A DNA stretch of 10,828 bases from Fibrobacterota bacterium (GTDB lineage: Bacteria > Fibrobacterota > Chitinivibrionia > Chitinivibrionales > JANQEN01), in contig JAUXBV010000056.1 of NCBI GenBank assembly GCA_030619215.1, positions 1 to 10,828 of the forward strand, read 5' to 3'. The translations under genes were made by a program, and so were the position numbers. Position 1 is the stretch's first letter. Every line of letters starts with the position of its first letter. Under the pieces are notes generated by a model. That model was not told the DNA's origin. It searched no databases and saw only the letters and a list, made by a program, of their open reading frames with translations. Shown here piece after piece: positions 5,579 through 10,828 of this stretch.

Positions 5579-5821
5579 ATGTCTAAGTTTTTAATTAGTC
5601 TCCCCCAAATGCCTCTAGATGAAATAAAGGCAAATTGAACAAAAGTAGTTGAAGCTTCCGTTGGAAGTGCGTGTAAAATGGGCCAGGCTTATATTAACGA
5701 AAGTAAAGCTCAAGCGTTATGCTGCTGGGATGCTCCGGATAGGACAACAATAGAGGGCGTATTTACAAAAGCGGGCGTTAACATAGAATCAATAGAGGAG
5801 GTTGTAGAATACGCAAGTTAG
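5579..5821 (+). CDS. DUF4242-like small protein interrupted by in-frame TGA (selenoprotein candidate or nonsense mutation)
   Basis: The ATG at 5579 has a full AAGGAGG ribosome site (5568-5574) four bases away. The frame reads MSKFLISLPQMPLDEIKAN, then TGA (5636-5638, codon 20). It continues without another stop for 60 codons to TAG at 5819-5821, giving 80 residues in all. The rest contains SVGSACKMGQAYI (about 28-40), the typical ALCCWDAPDRTTIEGVFTKAG core (about 47-67) and IESIEEVVEY. This agrees with the small DUF4242 (SCO4226-type, nickel-binding) fold, in which Cys before W/Y.AP is common. The part after the TGA alone would lack the first strand and helix. Promoter, ribosome site and terminator are all intact, and coding quality does not drop after the TGA. 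That argues against an old pseudogene. Options are selenocysteine insertion, a recent TGG-to-TGA change, or a base-call error. Reassignment of UGA in the whole genome is unlikely, because neighbours end in TGA. Confidence 0.6.
5639..5668 (+). promoter_or_regulatory. SECIS-like hairpin downstream of the in-frame TGA
   Basis: GCTTCC (5654-5659) pairs with GGAAGT (5663-5668), six pairs with one G-U at the base, around a GTT loop. The stem starts 15 bases after the TGA, and the loop is 21 bases after it and begins with G. Bacterial SECIS elements are known to be short stem-loops at about this distance with a G at the start of the apical loop. The stem is short and no bulged U is evident, so this is suggestive only. 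Confidence 0.35.
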
Positions 5822-5854
5822 TAATTAACATGTGAGCTTTTACAATAAAGATTT

Positions 5855-5888
5855 AAACGGCATAAGAATTTATTCTTGTGCCGTTTTT
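5855..5888 (+). terminator. Strong intrinsic terminator of the DUF4242-like gene
   Basis: A 14-bp stem is formed by AAACGGCATAAGAA (5855-5868) and TTCTTGTGCCGTTT (5873-5886). It has one T-G pair and a TTTA loop, and is followed by more T residues (to 5888). It lies 33 bases after the TAG and closes a single-gene transcript. Confidence 0.9.
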
Positions 5889-5910
5889 ATTAGTTACCTT
5901 TTTCTTTAAT

Positions 5911-5954
5911 AAAAAAGCCTGCGATACTTAGCATACAACTAATCACCGCAGGCT
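5911..5954 (-). terminator. Intrinsic terminator of the rhodanese gene / sulfur cluster
   Basis: On the minus strand AGCCTGCG (5947-5954) pairs with CGCAGGCT (5916-5923) around a 23-base loop. The loop has a possible inner stem (TTAG/CTAA). A run of six T residues follows. It is 24 bases after the rhodanese stop and faces the plus-strand terminator at 5855-5888, so the two regions are well insulated. Confidence 0.85.
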
Positions 5955-5978
5955 GCCATTCAATATTTTACGTAGGAG

Positions 5979-6443
5979 TTATTTTTCCACTTTGTAACCG
6001 GCTTTGGTCCAGGCGGTAAATCCACCCTTCATGTTTTTCACATTCGTGTATCCCAGGATGCCTAAGAAGCCTGCTGCCATTGTTCCCCGCGCACCTCCCT
6101 TGCAGTAAATAATTATCGCAGCGTCTTTTTTGGGAATCTTGTCCAGGTTTTTAGAAAGCGAGTTTAGGCGGATAAGCATAGCGCCCGGAAGCTTGCCTAA
6201 TTTCTTAATCTCATCCGGTTTCCGGACATCGATTATAATCAGATTAGGTCTTACTTTCATCTGGTTGTTCATTTCCTCCGGCATAATTTGATAAAACTTT
6301 TTCGTATGGACTGTGCTGAGGTACTTATCGATTGCCTTTAAAATAGGGTCGTCTTGTGCTGAGCTGCTCAGGGGAACTAAACATACACCTAAAACAGCTA
6401 ATGACAAAATTGTTCTTATAAAAAGGTTTTTTGGGTGTAACAT
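5979..6443 (-). CDS. Secreted single-domain rhodanese (sulfurtransferase)
   Basis: 154 aa. A signal peptide covers about residues 7-29 (hydrophobic AVLGVCLVPLSSSA, likely cut before QDD). The single rhodanese domain contains LIIIDVRKPDEIKKLGKLPGAMLI (about 68-91), the active-site loop CKGGARG with Cys114, and the closing block GYTNVKNMKGGFTAWTKAGYKV. Rhodaneses carry sulfane sulfur as a cysteine persulfide. A periplasmic one next to a polysulfide/thiosulfate-reductase-type complex likely delivers or receives sulfur there. The six-residue loop is the usual size for sulfur (not arsenate or phosphate) handling. The ATG at 6441-6443 has a GAGGAGG ribosome site. The gap to the NrfD-type gene is 73 bases without a hairpin, so it is probably in the same operon, of which it is the last gene. 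Confidence 0.9.
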   Translation of the reverse strand: MLHPKNLFIRTILSLAVLGVCLVPLSSSAQDDPILKAIDKYLSTVHTKKFYQIMPEEMNNQMKVRPNLIIIDVRKPDEIKKLGKLPGAMLIRLNSLSKNLDKIPKKDAAIIIYCKGGARGTMAAGFLGILGYTNVKNMKGGFTAWTKAGYKVEK

Positions 6444-6516
6444 TGGTATTATACCTCCTCAATTTTGGTTTAAGATTGATGTTAGTTAATATGCCTTAAT
6501 ATAATTTATTATTTCG

Positions 6517-7365
6517 TTAAAAATGTCCCTGTCCGGCAAAAAGCAGCACGAACCTGAGGCTTATACCGCCAAATAAAGATAGCAATGCGATACTTTTCCC
6601 TATTATCCCGGGACTTTTCTGCCGGAGGACGATCCATATAACGGCAAGTATAGCAGGAATAATAAATCCCAGGCTAACGGTAGCCCACCAGATAGCGCCA
6701 TAATGGGATAAGAGATACTCTAAAGCATCCTGGGTTGCCTTTGGACTGCTATAAAGTTCTGTAATATATAAAATGAGCATGAGGCATGCTGTAAATGCTC
6801 CCAGCGAGAGGGACCAGCCCGATATATTTTCCCCGAATTTAAACAGCTCCAACAGGGCAGCTCCCATGGCAACTGCGGATGCGAAAAACAGCGGAGCAAG
6901 AAGCATCGAACACCAGAGGGGTACTGCCTGCAGGCAGCTTGCAAACATGGCCCCGGTATAAGTGCCTACCACCACGGAAGAGCCGATAAGCAACCAGGCA
7001 AGGAGATTGAGTATCCGTTTAGGTATAGGAAAGATTTTAAAATAGTCGATAATAAACCCGAAGAGGCAAACAGCAGAGAGGGTAAGCGACAATGTTCCCC
7101 ATGAGATTGCTGAAGTAATATTAAAATTAAGATATAACCAATACACACTCCACATCTTGCTGAGGTCCAGTATCAGCGAAAGAAGGTCAACAATTAAAAT
7201 GGGGAAAGCAAAAAACACGGCGGCCTTTGCCAGGCCTTTGCGGTCCGTCAAATGGGCAATACCGGCAATGATGCTCAATCCGGCCACCAGGGCGGATAGA
7301 ACAAAATGCAATCCAAGCGGCCACTCCCATACATGTCCCAGTTCATTGGCTATTCCAATTTCCAT
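6517..7365 (-). CDS. nrfD: NrfD/PsrC-type membrane subunit of molybdoenzyme complex
   Basis: 282 aa of mostly hydrophobic sequence with about eight membrane helices, the core of the NrfD/PsrC family. Recognisable are the N-terminal EWPLGLHFVLSALVAGLSIIAGI (first helix, with conserved polar residues), WGTLSLTLS, and the GTYTGAMFASCLQAVPLW segment (about 133-150), the most typical NrfD signature. It anchors the catalytic and ferredoxin subunits in the membrane and exchanges electrons with menaquinone or ubiquinone. It starts 4 bases after the ferredoxin subunit stop. Its GAGGAGG ribosome site lies inside the end of that gene, so the two are translationally linked. The compact size fits the eight-helix PsrC type without extra helices. 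Confidence 0.9.
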   Translation of the reverse strand: MEIGIANELGHVWEWPLGLHFVLSALVAGLSIIAGIAHLTDRKGLAKAAVFFAFPILIVDLLSLILDLSKMWSVYWLYLNFNITSAISWGTLSLTLSAVCLFGFIIDYFKIFPIPKRILNLLAWLLIGSSVVVGTYTGAMFASCLQAVPLWCSMLLAPLFFASAVAMGAALLELFKFGENISGWSLSLGAFTACLMLILYITELYSSPKATQDALEYLLSHYGAIWWATVSLGFIIPAILAVIWIVLRQKSPGIIGKSIALLSLFGGISLRFVLLFAGQGHF

Positions 7366-7369
7366 ATGA

Positions 7370-7930
7370 TCAAGCCTCCTCTGTAAGTTTCTTCTTCAAA
7401 TAGAAGAATTTTGGGCGGGTGCCTATTTCTTTTTTTGGAATGTGAATTTTTTTATCTTTTAAAGCCACCCTGATGTCACTCTTCGGATCATCCAGGTCTC
7501 CGAAGACTCTGGCTCCGGTTGGACACGTCTGCACGCAAACCGGTTGCTTATCTTCTGCGAGCCGGTGATCACAAAAACTGCACTTTTCAGCATATCCCTT
7601 TTCAGGGTTAGTAAAACGGGCATCATACGGGCAGGCAACCACGCAGGCTTTACAGCCAATACACCTGGTGGCATTGAGCCGCACCAGGCCGTTTTTATCT
7701 ATGAAGCTTGCCCCTGTAGGGCAGACCAAAACGCAGGGTGCAATCTCGCAGTGCCTGCACTGATCGTGGCGAAACTCGACCTTAACATCAGGAAAAGTCC
7801 CCTGCTCTATTTCATACACTGTCAAACGGAACACCTCCGGGGGCACTCCGTTTTCAGCCTTGCAGGCTACCATGCAGGCGCCACACCCCACACATTTTTC
7901 CAAATCAACAGCCATTGCATACTTACTCAT
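7370..7930 (-). CDS. Four-cluster 4Fe-4S ferredoxin subunit (PsrB/DmsB/NrfC type)
   Basis: 186 aa with sixteen cysteines in four motifs. They are Cys13/16/19/23, Cys58/61/66/70, Cys90/93/96/100 and Cys117/120/132/136, ending in CPTGARVFGDLDDP. This is the complete four [4Fe-4S] set of the electron-transfer subunit that links the molybdopterin subunit with the membrane quinone subunit. There is no signal peptide, which is normal: such subunits are exported as a pair with the Tat-bearing catalytic subunit. The ATG overlaps the catalytic subunit's TGA by four bases and has a GGAGG ribosome site 9 bases upstream. There is no sign of damage. Confidence 0.93.
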   Translation of the reverse strand: MSKYAMAVDLEKCVGCGACMVACKAENGVPPEVFRLTVYEIEQGTFPDVKVEFRHDQCRHCEIAPCVLVCPTGASFIDKNGLVRLNATRCIGCKACVVACPYDARFTNPEKGYAEKCSFCDHRLAEDKQPVCVQTCPTGARVFGDLDDPKSDIRVALKDKKIHIPKKEIGTRPKFFYLKKKLTEEA

Positions 7931-10194
7931 GAAACACGACCTCCGCTTTTAACGAACTTGACAAAATTCACGTGCAGCCCACAGCTTCCGGATATCGGAT
8001 CCAATTTATACCGGGTCTGAAGGGCAATATCGCTCGCTCCCTTTCGGTGCTGGCGTTTCAGTTTGGGTGTGTTATGTCCGAATCCGTGCACCATATACAC
8101 ACAGTCGGAACGGATACGTTCGGTAACTTTCACTTTGATCTTGTTGGATTTCGCTCCATCCTGATTTTCCAGGGCCACATACTCTCCATGCCGGAGCCCT
8201 AATTTTTTGGCTACCTTGGCATTTACCCATACTTCATTCTCCCGCATGATTTTAGAAAGCCACCTGTTGGATTGTGTCCGCGAAAAGGAGTGTACCGGGG
8301 AACGCCCATAGAGAAGCCTGAAGTATCCATCAGGCGGTTCTTCTACTTTTTCGTACTTAGGCAAGGGATCAAGTCCGGCTTCCTTCAGTCGTTTGGAATA
8401 GATCTCGATCTTTCCACTCGGCGTCTTGAACGGAACCACCTCTCCTTTGGACTCATAATCTTTTATGTAGGGTTTGCTCATCTGCGGTTGTTTTACAATT
8501 CCTTTTTTCCGTATCTCTTCAACGGATAGTCCCAGAGAGTCCAGTCTGGTATTGAGGTATTCTTCATAATTCTCCCAGGGAAAATACTCGTCAAGGCCCA
8601 GGCGTTTACCTAGCTCCCTGGCGATCCACCATCCCGGTTTTGTATCGTATAACGGTTTAATCACCGGCTCGCGGAAGCTTATAAATGGCGTTGTCTTATG
8701 GGGAACGGCATGTAAATCACCATACCGTTCCAGGTAGGTCGTATCAGGCAGGATTACGTCCGCCCACATCACATGCTCTTGCGGCAGTATATCCACGCAA
8801 AGGTAAAAATCGAGGTTTTTAAGCGCCTTTTTGACCCGGGGCACATTCGGCATTGAGTGAAAAAGATTGGTGCCTGCTGCGACAAGGCCTTTGACCGGAT
8901 AGGGCTTACCGGTAGCCATAGCTTTAAATAATTCAGGTTCCACAAGGCCGCCGTACAGGAATTTCTCACCCTTTCCGTCAACACGCGGCCTGACGTTGTC
9001 GGGTAATACTTCCGAGCCGAGTCCGCCTCCGCCTCCGCCGCATCCGCCGCCCGCGCTCGCCAGTTTGGACGGTGGGTATTCATACTCCATAACCCACGGT
9101 TTTGCAGCGAAGTAGAAACCGCCTTCACGCCCGTAATTGCCCAGCAGTGCATTAAGAATAAACAGGGCTCGCATGCGCTGTGTATCATTTCCATACCATG
9201 AAACGTGCCTGTTTGGCGGGATCACAGCATGGTGCCCGTATTTTGCCATCTCCCGTGCGATCTGTACGATTGTGCCGGCTTCAATTTCGGTAATCTTTGC
9301 AGCCCACTCGGGTGTATATTCCGAAACGTGGTTTTTCAACTCCTCAAAGCCGATCGCGTACTTATCAAGGTACTCCTTATCGTATCGTTCCTCTGAAATT
9401 ATCACGTTCATCCATGCCAAAAGCAGGGCCGTGTCAGTACCGGGCTTTATGGGAAGCCACCAGTCAGCCTTGCTTGCCGCAGTGGAGAAACGTGGATCAA
9501 CCACTGCCAGCTTTGCTCCGTTATCAAGAGCACCGATAAAATCCTGCATCAACGTATTATGGGAATTCTCCCCGATATGATTGCCGATTAATACTATGAA
9601 CCGGGCATTTTCCCAGTCTACCGGCATGTGTTCCCCCACCGGCCTGCCGAAAGTCAGCTTTGAAGCAATCTCACGGCCGCCGATGCACAAAGCATGTGCA
9701 GGACCGCCGGAATTGGGACTGCCCCAGGCAGCGGCCAGATGGCCGAACAATCCTCCGCAACTGCAATGGCACAGCCATGCTGTGGCTTCCGGGCCACCCC
9801 ACTTTTCACTGACCTTTAAAAGTTTCTCCGCGGAATAATCCAGCGCTTCTTTCCAGCTCGCTTCGCGGTATTTTCCTTCCCCGCGTTTCCCGGTACTGAT
9901 AAGAGGCTTCTTCAGTCTGTCCGGATTGTAAAGCTGTTGAATACCGGCCTGTCCGCGCGCGCAGAGTTTTCCACGGCTGAGAGGGTCATTTTCGTCTCCG
10001 GTAATCTTGACCACTCTTCCGTTAACCACCTTCACTTTTATGCCGCAGTGCCAATAGCACATGTCACAGAAACTGTATTTGGTCCCTGTCTCCCCTTTAG
10101 CTTTCTTCCTGCCGAATGTTGAGCAGTCAATACTTAAGGCCCCGACGGTAGCTGTTGAAAGCTTGAAAAATTCTCGTCTTGTAAAGTCAATCAT
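7927..10194 (-). CDS. Tat-exported molybdopterin oxidoreductase, polysulfide/thiosulfate reductase type (PsrA/PhsA-like)
   Basis: 755 aa, the usual size for PsrA/PhsA. The Tat signal TRREFFKLS has Arg6 and Arg7. The [4Fe-4S] motif is Cys43, Cys46, Cys50 and Cys78 (ending KLCARG). Cys170 in HALCIGGREIA follows GSPN, where the molybdenum ligand is expected, which points to a Cys-ligated enzyme of the polysulfide, thiosulfate or arsenate type. The middle has VLIGNHIGENSHNTLMQDF, AVVDPRFSTAASKADWWLPIKPGTD and WADVILPDTTYLERYGD. The C-terminal cofactor-binding domain begins near GYFRLLYGRSPVHSFSRTQSN. Two oddities are a CxCxC cluster (142, 144, 146) just before the Mo ligand and a Gly-rich run with Cys385 (382-391). 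It is the first gene of an operon with the ferredoxin and NrfD subunits and a rhodanese, so a sulfur substrate is most likely, though unproven. The ATG at 10192-10194 follows a TGGAGG site 11 bases upstream. Confidence 0.9.
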   Translation of the reverse strand: MIDFTRREFFKLSTATVGALSIDCSTFGRKKAKGETGTKYSFCDMCYWHCGIKVKVVNGRVVKITGDENDPLSRGKLCARGQAGIQQLYNPDRLKKPLISTGKRGEGKYREASWKEALDYSAEKLLKVSEKWGGPEATAWLCHCSCGGLFGHLAAAWGSPNSGGPAHALCIGGREIASKLTFGRPVGEHMPVDWENARFIVLIGNHIGENSHNTLMQDFIGALDNGAKLAVVDPRFSTAASKADWWLPIKPGTDTALLLAWMNVIISEERYDKEYLDKYAIGFEELKNHVSEYTPEWAAKITEIEAGTIVQIAREMAKYGHHAVIPPNRHVSWYGNDTQRMRALFILNALLGNYGREGGFYFAAKPWVMEYEYPPSKLASAGGGCGGGGGGLGSEVLPDNVRPRVDGKGEKFLYGGLVEPELFKAMATGKPYPVKGLVAAGTNLFHSMPNVPRVKKALKNLDFYLCVDILPQEHVMWADVILPDTTYLERYGDLHAVPHKTTPFISFREPVIKPLYDTKPGWWIARELGKRLGLDEYFPWENYEEYLNTRLDSLGLSVEEIRKKGIVKQPQMSKPYIKDYESKGEVVPFKTPSGKIEIYSKRLKEAGLDPLPKYEKVEEPPDGYFRLLYGRSPVHSFSRTQSNRWLSKIMRENEVWVNAKVAKKLGLRHGEYVALENQDGAKSNKIKVKVTERIRSDCVYMVHGFGHNTPKLKRQHRKGASDIALQTRYKLDPISGSCGLHVNFVKFVKSGGRVS

Positions 10195-10304
10195 TTTTGC
10201 TTAAACCTCCAAAGAAGGAATCTTGCGTACAATGTTACACACTTCAGGTAGTCCTTTCTTCATCCTCATATTTTTTTATACTTTAAACTGATAAAAATAG
10301 TATT

Positions 10305-10321
10305 TATACCCATAGGGCATA
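10305..10321. promoter_or_regulatory. Near-palindrome upstream of the molybdoenzyme operon
   Basis: TATACCC and GGGCATA flank a 3-base centre and are inverted copies with one mismatch. The minus-strand TATAAA at its edge could serve as a -10 for the molybdoenzyme operon, but I see no good -35. It is a possible operator for the ArsR-family protein encoded just upstream. The rest of the 10195-10424 gap is AT-rich leader sequence. Confidence 0.3.
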
Positions 10322-10329
10322 AGTTTCTT

Positions 10330-10367
10330 TTGAGTTGATGGTGCTATTACATAGCCCCACAACTCAA
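10330..10367. repeat. Long hairpin between the ArsR gene and the molybdoenzyme operon
   Basis: TTGAGTTG (10330-10337) pairs with CAACTCAA (10360-10367), and inside it GGTGCTAT (10340-10347) pairs with ATAGCCCC (10351-10358) with one mismatch around a TAC loop. One bulge separates the two stems, giving about 16 pairs. No T-run follows on either strand, so it is not a standard terminator. It may be an mRNA processing or stability element between the regulator and the operon, or a binding site. Confidence 0.55.
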
Positions 10368-10424
10368 CTCAGCTTTATCACATTATTCATATATTTAAAT
10401 AGTACGGTAAAATAAATAAAAAGA

Positions 10425-10697
10425 TCATTTCCCCGCAATCATTTTCAATATTTTTATTACCATATTGTCAATTACTTTATGGCATCTCTTTGTTCCTTCT
10501 CTTCTTGCCTCTAAAATACCCACATTTCTCAGTATACTGAGATGTTGAGAAATAGTGGACTGGGGTAATCCCAGCTTGCTCTGTATCTGGGTAACATTAC
10601 ATTCATCTTTGAGAATGCCGGCTAACATTTCCAAGCGGACCGGATGCCCCAAGACTTTCAACGTCTCAGCGGCACGTTCATAGTCGGTTTTTTTCAT
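10425..10697 (-). CDS. ArsR/SmtB-family repressor, two-cysteine type
   Basis: 90 aa, compact for the family. The fold starts with AAETLKVLGHPVRLEMLAGIL, continues with the recognition helix LGLPQSTISQHLSILRNVGILEARREGTKRC (about 42-72), and ends in a dimerisation helix. It has only two cysteines, Cys33 (DECNV, at the start of the third helix) and Cys72 (wing). It lacks the ELCVC metal box of ArsR and the His/Asp set of SmtB. A pair of separated cysteines is the layout of the sulfane-sulfur sensors BigR and SqrR, although positions there differ. With a sulfur-type reductase and rhodanese downstream on the same strand, persulfide sensing is a plausible role. The start has only a weak AAAGG site. 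Redox or metal sensing remains possible. Confidence 0.85.
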   Translation of the reverse strand: MKKTDYERAAETLKVLGHPVRLEMLAGILKDECNVTQIQSKLGLPQSTISQHLSILRNVGILEARREGTKRCHKVIDNMVIKILKMIAGK

Positions 10698-10715
10698 TCA
10701 CATACTACCTTTTCA

Positions 10716-10736
10716 ATATTTTATTGCTATAAATAT
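10716..10736. promoter_or_regulatory. Inverted repeat in the ArsR-gene promoter
   Basis: ATATTT (10716-10721) and AAATAT (10731-10736) are exact inverted copies 9 bases apart, 18 bases before the ArsR start. AT-rich dyads of this size are typical ArsR-family operators and usually cover the promoter. A minus-strand TAAAAT in the repeat could be the -10, with no clear -35. The stretch 10737-10828 shows nothing else I can name. Confidence 0.4.
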
Positions 10737-10828
10737 GCATTAAGCACTTCTCTTTACCATAATTTTTCCTCGCAGATGTTGAATCCTATCGATTTAATAA
10801 AATTCTAACATTCGTCACATAAGACTTA

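Noticed and set aside
5636..5638. Genome-wide UGA reassignment (Trp or Gly) as the reason for the TGA in the DUF4242-like gene
   Set aside because: feoA, the small ORF, the molybdopterin subunit and the ferredoxin subunit all end in TGA at natural protein ends. Two of these TGAs overlap the next start, and Trp elsewhere is TGG.
5678..5821. Independent start at the internal ATG (5678) after the TGA
   Set aside because: A GGAAG lies about 10 bases upstream, but the product would lack the first strand and helix of the domain. The strong promoter and ribosome site belong to the ATG at 5579.
7544..8020. Long plus-strand frame (158 codons) across the ferredoxin-subunit gene
   Set aside because: It is antisense to a gene with sixteen correctly spaced cysteines, has no ribosome site and its product has no family features.
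1..10828. tRNA, rRNA, CRISPR array or insertion sequence
   Set aside because: No cloverleaf, rRNA-like stretch, spaced direct repeats or transposase frame was seen on either strand.

Overview
The window comes from a diderm (Gram-negative-type) bacterium. This follows from an outer-membrane porin-like protein, a Tat-exported molybdoenzyme and two Sec-type signal peptides. FeoAB ferrous iron uptake and a polysulfide/thiosulfate-reductase-type enzyme suggest anaerobic or low-oxygen life. The standard bacterial code applies: feoA, the small ORF at 3146-3295 and both iron-sulfur oxidoreductase subunits end in TGA. The taxon cannot be fixed from sequence alone. Sulfur- and metal-cycling groups with moderate to low GC (anammox-type Planctomycetes, Desulfobacterota, Nitrospirota) are guesses only.

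Region 1 (1-3451, minus strand) is an iron-uptake operon. Read 5' to 3' it holds a 49-aa single-helix membrane protein, a Fur-family regulator, feoA, feoB and the start of an LbtU-like outer-membrane porin that runs off the window. Spacings are tight: the feoA ribosome site overlaps the fur stop and feoA/feoB overlap by 4 bases. Region 2 (3452-4665) has a DtxR/MntR-family regulator (minus) divergent from a secreted DUF1007-family protein (plus). Two nearly identical DtxR-type boxes sit on the promoters of dtxR and of the iron operon, which links the regulator to the operon.

Region 3 (4666-5978) has a TetR regulator with a perfect 12-bp palindromic operator. Divergent from it is a short gene for a DUF4242-like (SCO4226-type) protein. 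That gene has a consensus promoter, a strong ribosome site and an intrinsic terminator, but its frame contains a TGA at codon 20. A small hairpin with bacterial SECIS-like geometry lies 15 bases past the TGA. This is the most unusual item in the window: a candidate selenoprotein, or a fresh nonsense mutation.

Region 4 (5979-10828, minus strand) is a sulfur-metabolism cluster. It contains an ArsR-family regulator with two cysteines, a Tat-exported molybdopterin oxidoreductase, a four-cluster ferredoxin subunit, an NrfD-type membrane subunit and a secreted single-domain rhodanese with its own terminator. The likely scheme is a quinone-linked PsrABC-type complex acting on polysulfide, thiosulfate or a similar sulfur compound. 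The rhodanese would handle sulfane sulfur in the periplasm and the ArsR protein would sense it. The coding DNA here looks richer in GC than the central part of the window.
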